Assembly (NCBI RefSeq): GCF_002954385.1
Contig: NZ_MQVY01000002.1
Coordinates: forward strand, 229,690 to 293,689
Origin: Tenacibaculum sp. SG-28
Lineage (GTDB): Bacteria > Bacteroidota > Bacteroidia > Flavobacteriales > Flavobacteriaceae
DNA length: 64,000 bases
Reading direction: 5' to 3'
Shown here: positions 27,230 through 35,788 of the stretch, piece by piece
Layout: each line of letters opens with the position of its first letter
Position numbering within the stretch: the first letter of the stretch is position 1
Made by a program: the position numbers and the translations under genes
The notes under the pieces: model-generated
Databases searched by the model: none
The model's input: only the letters and a program-made list of their open reading frames with translations
What the model was told of the DNA's origin: nothing

Positions 27230-27237
27230 TAAATTTG
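27230..27237 (+). promoter_or_regulatory. -7 promoter element for the HMA lipoprotein
   Basis: TAAATTTG is an exact consensus match, 24 bases upstream of the ATG. Confidence 0.5.
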
Positions 27238-27261
27238 CATTTTAATTTAATAATTTAAAAG

Positions 27262-27612
27262 ATGAAATTTTCTAAGATTATATTAGCAGTTGCTATTTTA
27301 AGCTTTGTTGCAATAGGCTGTAATAATGAAGCAAAAAAAGAAGTAGAAAATCAAAAAGAAGCGATAGCAGGGACAACAGAGGAAGCTAACTTTACTATTT
27401 CAGGGATGACTTGTGAAATGGGCTGTGCTAAGACAATAGAATCAAAACTAGCTAAAAAAGATGGAGTAATGGAAGCTACAGTAATATTCAATGATAGTAC
27501 TGCAGTGGTAAAGTATGACGCAAACAAAACTAGTAAGAAAGAACTTATTGAATTTATCGATGGTATTGCAGATGGAGAAACGTATAGAACTTCAGAAAAA
27601 ATTTTAAAATAA
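27262..27612 (+). CDS. Lipoprotein with heavy-metal-associated (HMA) domain
   Basis: The protein has 116 residues. The signal ends in a lipobox (FVAIGC, cysteine at residue 20), so it should be lipid-anchored in the envelope. A linker of about 25 residues is followed by a ferredoxin-like HMA domain (FTISGMTCEMGCAKTIESKL near 48). The metal loop reads C-E-M-G-C, three residues between the cysteines where copper chaperones have two. HMA proteins bind copper, mercury or zinc, and the altered spacing may change that. No copper ATPase or CusABC gene is adjacent. It is followed by a clear terminator. Confidence 0.88.
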   Translation: MKFSKIILAVAILSFVAIGCNNEAKKEVENQKEAIAGTTEEANFTISGMTCEMGCAKTIESKLAKKDGVMEATVIFNDSTAVVKYDANKTSKKELIEFIDGIADGETYRTSEKILK

Positions 27613-27634
27613 TTATTGGAGTAAAATAAATCAC

Positions 27635-27667
27635 AAAAAAGATTGTACATGGTACAGTCTTTTTTTT
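27635..27667 (+). terminator. Terminator of the HMA gene
   Basis: AGATTGTAC pairs with GTACAGTCT (one G-U pair) around a three-base loop, preceded by an A run and followed by eight T. Confidence 0.88.
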
Positions 27668-27752
27668 ACACCACAGGTAAAAATTCAAGCATACCCTATA
27701 ATTTGTATAAGGAAAATTATTTGTCTTTATTATTTTCTCATGTAACTGTAGA

Positions 27753-27892
27753 CTAGGTAAAAAAGTATAGAAATCTTGTAGAGCAAGAAGCTTCTTCTCG
27801 GAATGGAACCACGATATACTTTTAATTTATTTGCTCCAAAAATGAGTATTTATTCTATGTTGAAAAGATATCGTGCAATTCTTTATACCTAG
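27753..27892. other. Intergenic stretch with nested inverted repeats
   Basis: The 411-base gap between two convergent genes has no convincing reading frame. It does hold CTAGGTA (27753-27759) facing TACCTAG (27886-27892), and inside it CACGATAT (27810-27817) facing ATATCGTG (27868-27875) with partly complementary flanks. There is also a small CTTG/CAAG hairpin and a GAAGCTTC palindrome in between. This could be a structured RNA or a relic. I cannot tell which. Confidence 0.3.
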
Positions 27893-28023
27893 CCTCCCAT
27901 ACACATAGAAACATACAAAGCAGCATGTATATGAAAACCCATACTTTTTTATGCTAAACAGAAATATTACTAGTACAAATTTTAAACTTACATTCGTTTT
28001 TTAACATGTACGATTGGAAACGA

Positions 28024-29829
28024 CTACTTTGCAGTCTCAGCAGCTTTTCGTTCCAATTCTTCTTGGAACTCCTCCATGACAGGTTTTACAGTACTCTCCG
28101 GGATATCGGAAACTTTTATATACATTAAACCATCAACCGCATTGTTAAACTTTGGGTCTACATTGAAAGCAACTAGCCTAGCATTTTGCTTTACATACTT
28201 TTTAATTAAAACAGGGATTCGAAGTGCTCCTGGCTCAATTTCGTCAATAAACTTATCAAACTTTTGCATGTCTGATTTTGTCGCATCAAAAACGAAATCT
28301 TTATCTGCATCTTTCAACTTTACCTTAAATTCCTTTTTTGGATAGATATACTGCGCAATATATGGATCGTAATAATGAGACTTCATAAACTCGATCATTA
28401 AAGATTTGGAGAACTCCGAAAACTGGTTACTTATACTTACCCCTCCAATTAAAAACTTATGGTCAGGATAACGTAAAGTAACGTGGACAATACCTTTCCA
28501 AAGTAAAAAAAGAGGCATCGGTTTTTGCTGGTATTCTTTCACGATAAATGCCCGTCCCATTTCAATAGAAGATTCCATCATTGGGTGTAGTTCAGGCTCT
28601 ATTCGAAAAAGTGTTTGAATGTAGAATCCATCGATTCCATATTTTTTGTAAATTTCTCTACCAAGCCCCATTCTATAGGCGCCAACTAAGCAATCATTTT
28701 CACGATCCCAAAGAAACATATGATAGTAGTATTTGTCGTACTTATCTAGATCTAGCGAACCATTGGTTCCCTCTCCAACCTCTCTAAAAGTTACCTCACG
28801 CAATCTTCCAATCTCATGCAGTAAATTTGGGATTTGTTTAGCGTTAGCAAAAAAGACCTCATAATTTTTAGTACTCAAAAGCCTAGCGTCTAAATCTCTT
28901 AACTTGGCAACCTCTTTAATAAACAAATCTGGAAGTCTTTGCGAAGAAATTTTCTTTGCTTTTTTAGGGATTTTAAGATTTTGTGAAGATAGAATCTTTT
29001 GCGAACTTTTTTCAAAAGGATTAGCCAACATATACGTTTTGGTTCGCAAAAACTGGTAAAAATCGGGGATTTCAGGATATTCATTTTGATCCTGAACAGA
29101 AATGGGTTTACCAATTCTAACTTTTATGGTTCTATTTTTTTGTGATAATAATTCGGAAGGTAGTTTTGCGGTTCTAAGTGTATCATTAATTCTTGATAGC
29201 ACATAAAATAACCTACTGTTTTTTGCATGAAAGTATATTGGTATTACAGGCACCTTCGCTTTTTTAATTAAACGAACAGCCCCCTGCTCCCACTCTTTGT
29301 CTACCATTAATTTTCCATCGCGATAGGTAGAAACTTCCCCTGCTGGAAAAATCCCAAGAGGTTTACCCTCTCTAATATGAGATAACGCACTTTTAATACC
29401 TGCTACACTAGATTTAGCGTCTTTATGATTTTCAAAAGGATTCACAGGCATTACGTAAGGCTTGAGTGGATCCACTCTATGCAGTAAAAAATTTGCAATT
29501 ATTTTGTAATCAGGACGGTGTTCTACTAATAATTTTAGAAGTAGAATTCCGTCAATCCCGCCGAGTGGATGATTGGATATGGTAATAAATGGTCCCTCCT
29601 TTGGAATTCGTTTTAAATCTTCTTCTGGAATCTCAAACGAAATTTGAAATTCGTCTAATAATCCGTTTAAAAAAGGCAAGTCTTTTTTATGCTTGTGTTT
29701 ATTGTAAACTTCATTTGCTTTTGAAATACGAAGAACTTTCATTAACAGCCAACCTGAAAATGTACCCAAAAAACCATATTTGTCAGCACCAATTGCCTTG
29801 GCAATTTCTTTAGGCGTTACTAATCCCAT
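28024..29829 (-). CDS. olsF: OlsF-like bifunctional acyltransferase (aminolipid synthesis)
   Basis: The protein has 601 residues and two domains. The N-terminal one (about 60-270) is a PlsC-type O-acyltransferase with a modified HxxxxD box, NHPLGGIDG near residue 87, and FPAGEVSTY near 165. The C-terminal one (about 330-560) is a GNAT-like N-acyltransferase of the OlsB/hemolysin type with LREVTFREVGEGTNGSLDLD, YKKYGIDGFYIQTLF and MGRAFIVKEYQQ. This architecture matches OlsF, characterised in Serratia and reported from Flavobacterium johnsoniae, which makes ornithine lipids in two acylation steps. A related glycine-type lipid is an alternative product. It acts at the inner membrane. A -7 box lies at 29856-29863 in the 49 bases after the aspartate kinase gene, so it has its own promoter. 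Confidence 0.8.
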   Translation of the reverse strand: MGLVTPKEIAKAIGADKYGFLGTFSGWLLMKVLRISKANEVYNKHKHKKDLPFLNGLLDEFQISFEIPEEDLKRIPKEGPFITISNHPLGGIDGILLLKLLVEHRPDYKIIANFLLHRVDPLKPYVMPVNPFENHKDAKSSVAGIKSALSHIREGKPLGIFPAGEVSTYRDGKLMVDKEWEQGAVRLIKKAKVPVIPIYFHAKNSRLFYVLSRINDTLRTAKLPSELLSQKNRTIKVRIGKPISVQDQNEYPEIPDFYQFLRTKTYMLANPFEKSSQKILSSQNLKIPKKAKKISSQRLPDLFIKEVAKLRDLDARLLSTKNYEVFFANAKQIPNLLHEIGRLREVTFREVGEGTNGSLDLDKYDKYYYHMFLWDRENDCLVGAYRMGLGREIYKKYGIDGFYIQTLFRIEPELHPMMESSIEMGRAFIVKEYQQKPMPLFLLWKGIVHVTLRYPDHKFLIGGVSISNQFSEFSKSLMIEFMKSHYYDPYIAQYIYPKKEFKVKLKDADKDFVFDATKSDMQKFDKFIDEIEPGALRIPVLIKKYVKQNARLVAFNVDPKFNNAVDGLMYIKVSDIPESTVKPVMEEFQEELERKAAETAK

Positions 29830-29855
29830 AAATTACAAACACTTTGAAGTAGGGA

Positions 29856-29863
29856 CAAATATA
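29856..29863 (-). promoter_or_regulatory. -7 promoter element for the OlsF-like gene
   Basis: On the minus strand this reads TATATTTG, an exact consensus match 26 bases upstream of the ATG. Confidence 0.5.
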
Positions 29864-29878
29864 ACTCAAATTATGTGA

Positions 29879-31138
29879 TTATATATTTTCTTGCAATACT
29901 AATTGCGCGGTTTTAGTATTTATCTGGCGTAAAATTGCCTTTCCTCTATTTCTAATTGAGGCAATCGCTTTATCATCAAAATGACGTATAGTATACAGAC
30001 TTACATCCTTGTAGGACTTAATGGTATATTGTGCTTTAAGCTCTTGGTGAAAATGTTCAAAATTTCCATATTTATCATCTACACAAACTGAAAAACTAAG
30101 CGCTGAGTTTTGAATCATATTTACTTTCAACTTGTACTCGTGTAATTTACGAAAAACATGACTAATATTATCTTCCACCATAAACGAAAAATCCTTGGCA
30201 GAAATACCAATTAATATCTGTTTCTTTTTTACAATGAAACATGAAACTAATGGTTTTAGTAAAACACCCTTGCTAACTTTGGTACCTTTATTATTTAAAT
30301 CATAAAAAGAACGAACAAACAAAGGAATTTCCCTTTTTTCAAGTGGTTGTATCGTTTTAGGATGAATTACTGACGCACCATAAAATGCCATTTCAATAGC
30401 TTCTGCATAGGAAATTTCTTTCAATAAATCCGTCTCTTTGAACACTCTTGGATCTGCGTTGAGAACTCCCTCTACATCTTTCCAAATAGTTACACTCTCC
30501 GCTTGCAAACAATAGGCAAATATTCCTGCAGAATAATCCGAACCTTCCCGACCAAGTGTGGTGGTAACATCATCATTACTACCGATAAAACCCTGTGTAA
30601 TATTTAATTGCTTGGTATCCACATTTTTTTGAATTAAATTTTCAGTAACCTCCCATTGCACCTTGGCATCCCTGTAATTTTTATCTGTTTTAATTACCTC
30701 TCTTACATCCAACCAGGTATTTGAAATACCTACTGACTGCAAATATTCACTTACAATAGTTGTAGATAAAAGCTCTCCATAGCACACCATTTGATCGTAC
30801 ACATAATTGTAATCGCGTATTTTATTCCGAATCATAAAACCATTTAATTCGCCGAATAAATGGTGTACTTTATCAACGATAGCACTGTGGCCTTGATCTG
30901 AAAATAAGGTAGCAATGATATCGAGGTGATAATTCTGAATAAAATCTAAAGCCTCTTGTAAGAAATCTGTACCATCAAAATATGCTTGAATTAACTTTTC
31001 AAAAGCATTTGTCATTTTACCCATCGCAGAAATAACCACCAAGGTATTTTCTGTACCCTCGTGCTGCAATACTCGAACAACATTTCTTACCGCCTGGGCG
31101 TCTTTAACAGAAGCACCACCAAATTTAAATACTCTCAC
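29879..31138 (-). CDS. lysC: Aspartate kinase (monofunctional)
   Basis: Phosphorylates aspartate as the first step toward lysine, threonine, methionine and diaminopimelate. 419 residues. The N-terminal kinase domain begins MRVFKFGGASVKDA, the catalytic stretch GFIGSNDDVTTTLGREGSDYSAG lies near residue 180, and WKDVEGVLNADPRVF near 220. Two short ACT-like regulatory regions follow from about residue 300 (LIGISAKDFSFMVEDNISHV). There is no fused homoserine dehydrogenase. The start follows the GNAT gene by two bases, so the pair is translated from one mRNA. Confidence 0.93.
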   Translation of the reverse strand: MRVFKFGGASVKDAQAVRNVVRVLQHEGTENTLVVISAMGKMTNAFEKLIQAYFDGTDFLQEALDFIQNYHLDIIATLFSDQGHSAIVDKVHHLFGELNGFMIRNKIRDYNYVYDQMVCYGELLSTTIVSEYLQSVGISNTWLDVREVIKTDKNYRDAKVQWEVTENLIQKNVDTKQLNITQGFIGSNDDVTTTLGREGSDYSAGIFAYCLQAESVTIWKDVEGVLNADPRVFKETDLLKEISYAEAIEMAFYGASVIHPKTIQPLEKREIPLFVRSFYDLNNKGTKVSKGVLLKPLVSCFIVKKKQILIGISAKDFSFMVEDNISHVFRKLHEYKLKVNMIQNSALSFSVCVDDKYGNFEHFHQELKAQYTIKSYKDVSLYTIRHFDDKAIASIRNRGKAILRQINTKTAQLVLQENI

Positions 31139-31140
31139 GA

Positions 31141-31623
31141 TTACTTATTCTCTATAAATTCTTTTAAATTCTTTTCTTTCATTTTCACAACATACCAACC
31201 CTTATCAATAACAGCACCTGTGCTTTCGTAAAAAGCAATAGCATTAGAATTCCAATCTAATACTTCCCAACAAACCCTTTTCAAATTACGTTCATACGCA
31301 TAGTTTAAAACTGCAGTATATAAAGCTTTCCCTGCTCCAATTCCTCTTTTATTTTGAGTTACCATCAAATCTTCCAGATGAATAACAGTGCCTTTCCAAG
31401 TGGAATAACGTTCGTAAAACAGTGCCATCCCAAAAACATAACCTTCTTTATCTTCCGCGACGAAAGTTTCAAATTTTGGCGTTTTTGAGAAACCGTCTAT
31501 ACGTAAATCATCAATGGTTATTTCTACCTCTTTGGGTAACTTTTCAAACACCGCTAATTCATGAATTAAATCTAAAATAGCTTGTGCGTCCTGTATCTCT
31601 CCTTTTCGAATTATAAAGTCCAT
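31141..31623 (-). CDS. GNAT-family N-acetyltransferase
   Basis: A 160-residue acetyl-CoA-dependent acetyltransferase. The fold opens FIIRKGEIQDAQAILDLIHELA. The acetyl-CoA-binding loop is QNKRGIGAGKALYTAVLNYA near residue 92, preceded by VIHLEDLMV, and the end is WNSNAIAFYESTGAVIDKGW. Overall it resembles the spermidine/thialysine acetyltransferase (SSAT) group, so a polyamine or lysine analogue is a plausible substrate. It is the first gene of a pair with aspartate kinase. Confidence 0.88.
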   Translation of the reverse strand: MDFIIRKGEIQDAQAILDLIHELAVFEKLPKEVEITIDDLRIDGFSKTPKFETFVAEDKEGYVFGMALFYERYSTWKGTVIHLEDLMVTQNKRGIGAGKALYTAVLNYAYERNLKRVCWEVLDWNSNAIAFYESTGAVIDKGWYVVKMKEKNLKEFIENK

Positions 31624-31725
31624 TGAATTTTTCTGTAAATATAGTTGGAATACTTTTGCTTAAAAATAAATCTAAAAATTAAAACATATCATTTTTATTT
31701 GTTGAAAATTAAAAAAGGATAATCG

Positions 31726-31756
31726 TTGTAGAAACGTAAAAAAGGTAAGATATTTG
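31726..31756 (+). promoter_or_regulatory. Promoter of fbp
   Basis: TTG at 31726-31728 and GATATTTG at 31749-31756 (one mismatch from TAnnTTTG) are 20 bases apart, about 21 bases upstream of the fbp ATG. Confidence 0.5.
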
Positions 31757-31777
31757 TAGTAAATTCAAATATATATC

Positions 31778-32815
31778 ATGAATAACAAGCACATGACCCT
31801 CGGTGAATTTATCATCAGTAACCAAAATTATTTCAAGTATTCTTCTGGTGAATTATCTCGTTTAATCAATTCGATCCGATTAGCTGCTAAAGTTGTTAAC
31901 CATGAGATAAGAAAGGCTGGTTTGGTAGACATTACAGGAGCAGCCGGTGACATAAACATCCAAGGAGAAGCACAGCAAAAATTGGATGTTTTAGCAAATG
32001 ATTTATTCAAACAAACTTTAATTAACAGAGAAATAGTTTGTGGTATCGCCAGCGAAGAAGAAGATGATTTTGTAATTGTAGAAGGAAAAAATAAAACCAA
32101 TGAAAATAAATATGTGCTACTGATGGACCCCTTAGACGGTTCTTCCAATATTGACGTTAATGTTTCTGTTGGAACAATCTTTTCTATCTACAGAAGAGTA
32201 TCTCCTATTGGAACTCCAGTGACAATTGACGATTTCTTACAAAAAGGTAGTGAACAAGTAGCGGCAGGATACGTTGCATATGGTACCTCAACAATGTTGG
32301 TCTTCACAACGGGAAATGGCGTAAACGGATTTACTTTAAACCCGGCGATTGGAACATTTTATTTGTCGCATCCCAACATGCAATATCCAGAAATTGGAAA
32401 AATCTATTCGGTTAGTGAGGGATATTTTACCCATTTTCAAGAAGGAATGAAACGCTTTTTAATCCACTGTAAAGAATTAAACAAAGAAGACAACAGACCA
32501 TACACAGCCAGATACATTGGTTCGTTGGTTACCGATTTTCATAGAAATATGGTAAAGGGAGGAGTATATATTTATCCGGCTACCGCCATTGCTCCTAACG
32601 GAAAATTACGACTTTTATACGAGTGTAATCCGATGGCATTCATATGCGAACAAGCAGGAGGAAAAGCCTCCGATGGATTTACGCGAATTCTAGACATACA
32701 ACCATCAGAATTACACCAACGCGTTCCCTTCTATTGTGGAAGTAAGAAACTAGTTGATAAAGCGGAAGGTTTTATGCAGGAATTTTCTATAGAAGAAAAA
32801 CCTAACTATTCGTGA
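31778..32815 (+). CDS. fbp: Fructose-1,6-bisphosphatase, class 1
   Basis: Gluconeogenic phosphatase of 345 residues that hydrolyses fructose 1,6-bisphosphate to fructose 6-phosphate. The metal-binding loop [19 protein letters not shown] is near residue 112, the glutamates of SEEEDD near 88, the substrate loop [20 protein letters not shown] near 250 and [19 protein letters not shown] near 280. It is complete and of normal length. It appears to be monocistronic, since superoxide dismutase starts 127 bases downstream with its own promoter-like sequence. Confidence 0.97.
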   Translation: MNNKHMTLGEFIISNQNYFKYSSGELSRLINSIRLAAKVVNHEIRKAGLVDITGAAGDINIQGEAQQKLDVLANDLFKQTLINREIVCGIASEEEDDFVIVEGKNKTNENKYVLLMDPLDGSSNIDVNVSVGTIFSIYRRVSPIGTPVTIDDFLQKGSEQVAAGYVAYGTSTMLVFTTGNGVNGFTLNPAIGTFYLSHPNMQYPEIGKIYSVSEGYFTHFQEGMKRFLIHCKELNKEDNRPYTARYIGSLVTDFHRNMVKGGVYIYPATAIAPNGKLRLLYECNPMAFICEQAGGKASDGFTRILDIQPSELHQRVPFYCGSKKLVDKAEGFMQEFSIEEKPNYS

Positions 32816-32867
32816 TTAATAAATAGTTTTTAGTTATCGTTAGATAAGCATACAATTTACGCAGGGG

Positions 32868-32898
32868 TTGTTTGCATGAGTTTTTTCATTTAAATTTA
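32868..32898 (+). promoter_or_regulatory. Possible promoter of the superoxide dismutase gene
   Basis: TTG at 32868-32870 is followed after 20 bases by TAAATTTA (32891-32898), one mismatch from TAnnTTTG. Confidence 0.4.
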
Positions 32899-32942
32899 CC
32901 GCAGGAAAAATATAAAATAAACCATTTAAAAAACAAATACTT

Positions 32943-33551
32943 ATGGCTTTTGAACTACCAGAATTAGGATATTCTTACGATGCTTTGGAACCAAATATAG
33001 ATGCTAGAACTATGGAAATTCACCACAGCAAGCATCATAACGGATATACCACTAAATTAAATGGAGCTGTAGCTGGTACAGCATTAGAAAATAAATCTAT
33101 TGAGGATATCCTTGAAAATCTAGACATGACGAACATGGCTGTTAGAAATAATGGTGGTGGCTATTACAACCACTCTTTGTTTTGGTCTGTGATGAATCCG
33201 GAAGGAAAAGGACGTTTATCAGGAGAATTAAAAGATGCTATTGAAGCAGAATTTGGATCATTTGATGCTTTTAAAGATGCTTTTTCGAAAGCTGCTGCAA
33301 CGCAGTTTGGTTCAGGTTGGGCGTGGCTATGTGTACACAAAGGTGGAAAAGTGGAAGTGTGTTCGACACCAAACCAAGACAATCCATTAATGCCTGGTGT
33401 TACTTGTGGAGGAACTCCTATTTTAGGTTTAGATGTTTGGGAACATGCGTATTACTTAAACTATCAAAACCGTCGTCCGGATTACATTGAAGCTTTTTTC
33501 AATGTTATCAACTGGAACGAGGTAGAAAGAAGATATGCTGAAGCGAAATAA
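32943..33551 (+). CDS. sodA: Superoxide dismutase, Mn-type residues
   Basis: A 202-residue cytoplasmic dismutase that converts superoxide to oxygen and peroxide. Metal ligands lie in [12 protein letters not shown] (first His), YYNHSLFW (second His) and [15 protein letters not shown] (Asp and third His). The residues that separate manganese from iron enzymes point to manganese: glycine in GGGYYNHS, where iron enzymes have glutamine, and glutamine in PNQDNPLM. Metal use in this family is sometimes flexible, so activity with iron cannot be excluded. There is no signal peptide. A strong terminator follows, and the gene stands alone. Confidence 0.95.
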   Translation: MAFELPELGYSYDALEPNIDARTMEIHHSKHHNGYTTKLNGAVAGTALENKSIEDILENLDMTNMAVRNNGGGYYNHSLFWSVMNPEGKGRLSGELKDAIEAEFGSFDAFKDAFSKAAATQFGSGWAWLCVHKGGKVEVCSTPNQDNPLMPGVTCGGTPILGLDVWEHAYYLNYQNRRPDYIEAFFNVINWNEVERRYAEAK

Positions 33552-33569
33552 TTTTCACTAAACTAGTAT

Positions 33570-33603
33570 AAAAAAGGACTTCCAATCATGGAAGTCCTTT
33601 TTT
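33570..33603. terminator. Terminator between sod and the cupin gene
   Basis: AAAAAAGGACTTCC pairs perfectly with GGAAGTCCTTTTTT around a six-base loop. T runs occur on both strands, so it can serve both convergent genes. Confidence 0.9.
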
Positions 33604-33628
33604 ATGATATCAGCTTTTCTATACTTTT

Positions 33629-34495
33629 TTACAAACCATTCGCCTTATTTGTTTTAATTATAGCCTGTGCATTTTTCCAATCAATCCAATTTTGTCCTTT
33701 CATACGTCGCATGATATTATCAATAGTTCGCATCACAAAAACATTGTAAATTGCTTTGGAAAGATTTTTAGGCTTTCTAGCAATAGCACGTAAACTCATT
33801 GAAAAACCCGGTGTGATATATCGCATATAATGCCAATACCCTTCTGGCATATATAATACGTTCCCGTGCTCTAATTCGGTAACAAAACCTTTGGCATTTT
33901 TTAACGCTGGCCATTTTTCAAAATCCGGATTGTTAAAATCTATATCTTCTCGGGTGATTAAAGAATGTGGAATCTTATACAGATACTTGTTCTGTTGTTG
34001 ATCAAATAGTATACATTTCTTCTTTCCTTCAAAATGAAAATGGAAAATATTTGCCAAATCAATATCATAGTGCATGAAAGTATAGGAGTCTCTGCCTCCA
34101 AAAAACAACATTGGTAGTCCTTTCATTAAACGCAATCCAAAGTCTGGAAATGTAAAATCTTTCTGTAGTTGAGGCACTTCTTTTAAAACATTCCACAAGA
34201 ATATTCTAAATTTAGTAGGCTCTCGCTTTAATAAATCTACATATTCACTCATTTTCATGGTAGCGTGCGGTTCGTTAAAACCATCTTTATAATCTACAGG
34301 TCTATCGTCGTATAGAGGAACAATTTTATCTCCTGCAACCTCTTTCATATAGTCTAAAGACCATTTAGAATAGGCAGGCCAATCTTCAATAAAACGCTCA
34401 ATAACAACAGGCTTTTGAGGTTTAAAATAGTTGTTTATAAAATCTTCTTTGGTAATGGTTGAAACTCTATCGATACTTTCTAACTGTAGTCCCAT
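33629..34495 (-). CDS. Cupin-like (JmjC-type) protein
   Basis: The protein has 288 residues. The cupin_8 fold covers about residues 15-245: PVVIERFIEDWPAYSKWSLDYM is the typical entry, and MHYDIDLANIFHFHFEGKKK near residue 140 and MPEGYWHYMRYI near 215 hold candidate metal ligands. The first ligand motif reads HYD and a histidine sits in YWHYM, consistent with an iron- and 2-oxoglutarate-dependent hydroxylase. The substrate (protein or small molecule) is unknown. A C-terminal basic tail of about 40 residues follows. It appears to be monocistronic with a perfect -7 box upstream. Confidence 0.82.
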   Translation of the reverse strand: MGLQLESIDRVSTITKEDFINNYFKPQKPVVIERFIEDWPAYSKWSLDYMKEVAGDKIVPLYDDRPVDYKDGFNEPHATMKMSEYVDLLKREPTKFRIFLWNVLKEVPQLQKDFTFPDFGLRLMKGLPMLFFGGRDSYTFMHYDIDLANIFHFHFEGKKKCILFDQQQNKYLYKIPHSLITREDIDFNNPDFEKWPALKNAKGFVTELEHGNVLYMPEGYWHYMRYITPGFSMSLRAIARKPKNLSKAIYNVFVMRTIDNIMRRMKGQNWIDWKNAQAIIKTNKANGL

Positions 34496-34520
34496 AATTC
34501 AATTATTCAATTGTAAGTAG

Positions 34521-34528
34521 CAAAGTTA
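34521..34528 (-). promoter_or_regulatory. -7 promoter element for the cupin gene
   Basis: On the minus strand this reads TAACTTTG, an exact consensus match 25 bases upstream of the ATG. Confidence 0.5.
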
Positions 34529-34565
34529 AGAAATTGTTATGAAGATAAATGTAAAATGAATTGCC

Positions 34566-34592
34566 AAAAAAAACCTGCAGAAATCTACAGGT
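34566..34592 (-). terminator. Terminator of bioB
   Basis: On the minus strand ACCTGTA pairs with TGCAGGT (one mismatch) around a six-base loop and is followed by eight T, about 30 bases after the bioB stop. Confidence 0.7.
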
Positions 34593-34621
34593 GTTATTGG
34601 ATATATAAATTAAAAGTTCTT

Positions 34622-35722
34622 TTATTTTCTTCGAATAGCCAAAGCTTCTTTTTTCTTAAGCTCGTTTCTTTCAATCTTGTGCCCAGGTCGCGTCCATTTT
34701 GGTTTTTCACCAAGGGCCTTAAACTGAGATGCCTCCTGCGCGACAGATTCACGTTGTTCGTGTTTGTAAAATGCTTTCTGTGGATTTAATCCTAGATCTT
34801 CAAACATTTTCATATCTTCTTTAATATCCGGATTTGGTGTTGTTAACAACTTGTCACCAGCAAATATAGAGTTTGCTCCTGCAAAGAAACACATGGCTTG
34901 CCCTTCTCTGCTCATTTGTGTTCTTCCGGCAGATAATCTTACTTGTGATTCTGGTAAAACAATTCGTGCTGTAGCAACCATTCGAACCATTTCAAAAATA
35001 TTCACTGGAGGTTGCTCTTCCATCGGCGTCCCCTCTACGGCAACTAAAGCGTTAATTGGCACCGATTCCGGATGCGGTGAGAAGCGTGTTAATGTCTCTA
35101 ACATTCCCGCTCTATCCTCTAAACTTTCTCCCATTCCAATAATTCCTCCAGAACAAACGGTAACGTTCGTTTTACGGACATTTTCAATCGTATCAATTCT
35201 GTCTTTAAAGGCTCGTGTAGAAATCACGTCGTCATAATAATCTTCTGAAGTATCGATATTGTGATTATACGCATACAAACCTGCTTCTGCCAATCTTTTT
35301 GCTTGATTTTCTGTAACCATACCTAAGGTACAACACACCTCCATATCTAGTTGGTTTATCGTACGCACCATCTCCAAAACCTGATCAAACTCCGGTCCAT
35401 CTTTTACATTTCGCCATGAAGCTCCCATACAAACTCGAGAGGAACCACCAGACTTAGCTCGTAATGCTTGTGCTTTTACCTGGTTAACCGTCATCAAATC
35501 ATTCCCTTCTATTCCAGTATGGTATCTTGCTGCTTGCGGACAATACCCACAATCTTCCGAACATCCGCCTGTTTTAATCGATATCAGGGTAGATACTTGT
35601 ACCGTATTAGGGTCGTGATGTTTTCTATGGATTGAAGCGGCATCGTATAACAATTCCATTAAAGGTCTATTATAAATCGCTAAAATCTCTTCTTTTGTCC
35701 AGTCATTTCTTACTTCGCTCAT
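34622..35722 (-). CDS. bioB: Biotin synthase
   Basis: Radical SAM enzyme of 366 residues that inserts sulfur into dethiobiotin, the last step of biotin synthesis. The cluster motif CxxxCxxC is GGCSEDCGYCPQA near residue 55. Further conserved blocks are CMGASWRNVKDG near 98, AYNHNIDTS near 153, the arginine in RLSAGRTQMSREGQ near 263 and GANSIFAGDKLLTTPNP near 283. A C-terminal extension of about 30 basic residues follows the conserved domain. It has its own promoter but lies 66 bases behind the ketoacyl synthase gene, so it may be both read through and separately transcribed. Confidence 0.97.
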   Translation of the reverse strand: MSEVRNDWTKEEILAIYNRPLMELLYDAASIHRKHHDPNTVQVSTLISIKTGGCSEDCGYCPQAARYHTGIEGNDLMTVNQVKAQALRAKSGGSSRVCMGASWRNVKDGPEFDQVLEMVRTINQLDMEVCCTLGMVTENQAKRLAEAGLYAYNHNIDTSEDYYDDVISTRAFKDRIDTIENVRKTNVTVCSGGIIGMGESLEDRAGMLETLTRFSPHPESVPINALVAVEGTPMEEQPPVNIFEMVRMVATARIVLPESQVRLSAGRTQMSREGQAMCFFAGANSIFAGDKLLTTPNPDIKEDMKMFEDLGLNPQKAFYKHEQRESVAQEASQFKALGEKPKWTRPGHKIERNELKKKEALAIRRK

Positions 35723-35760
35723 AAACTTATGTTTATTAGTTAGTTGTTTGTTTGAGGTTC

Positions 35761-35768
35761 CAAAAATA
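35761..35768 (-). promoter_or_regulatory. -7 promoter element for bioB
   Basis: On the minus strand this reads TATTTTTG, an exact consensus match 38 bases upstream of the bioB ATG. I see no biotin-repressor palindrome around it. Confidence 0.5.
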
Positions 35769-35788
35769 GTAATAATATTATAGGTTTT

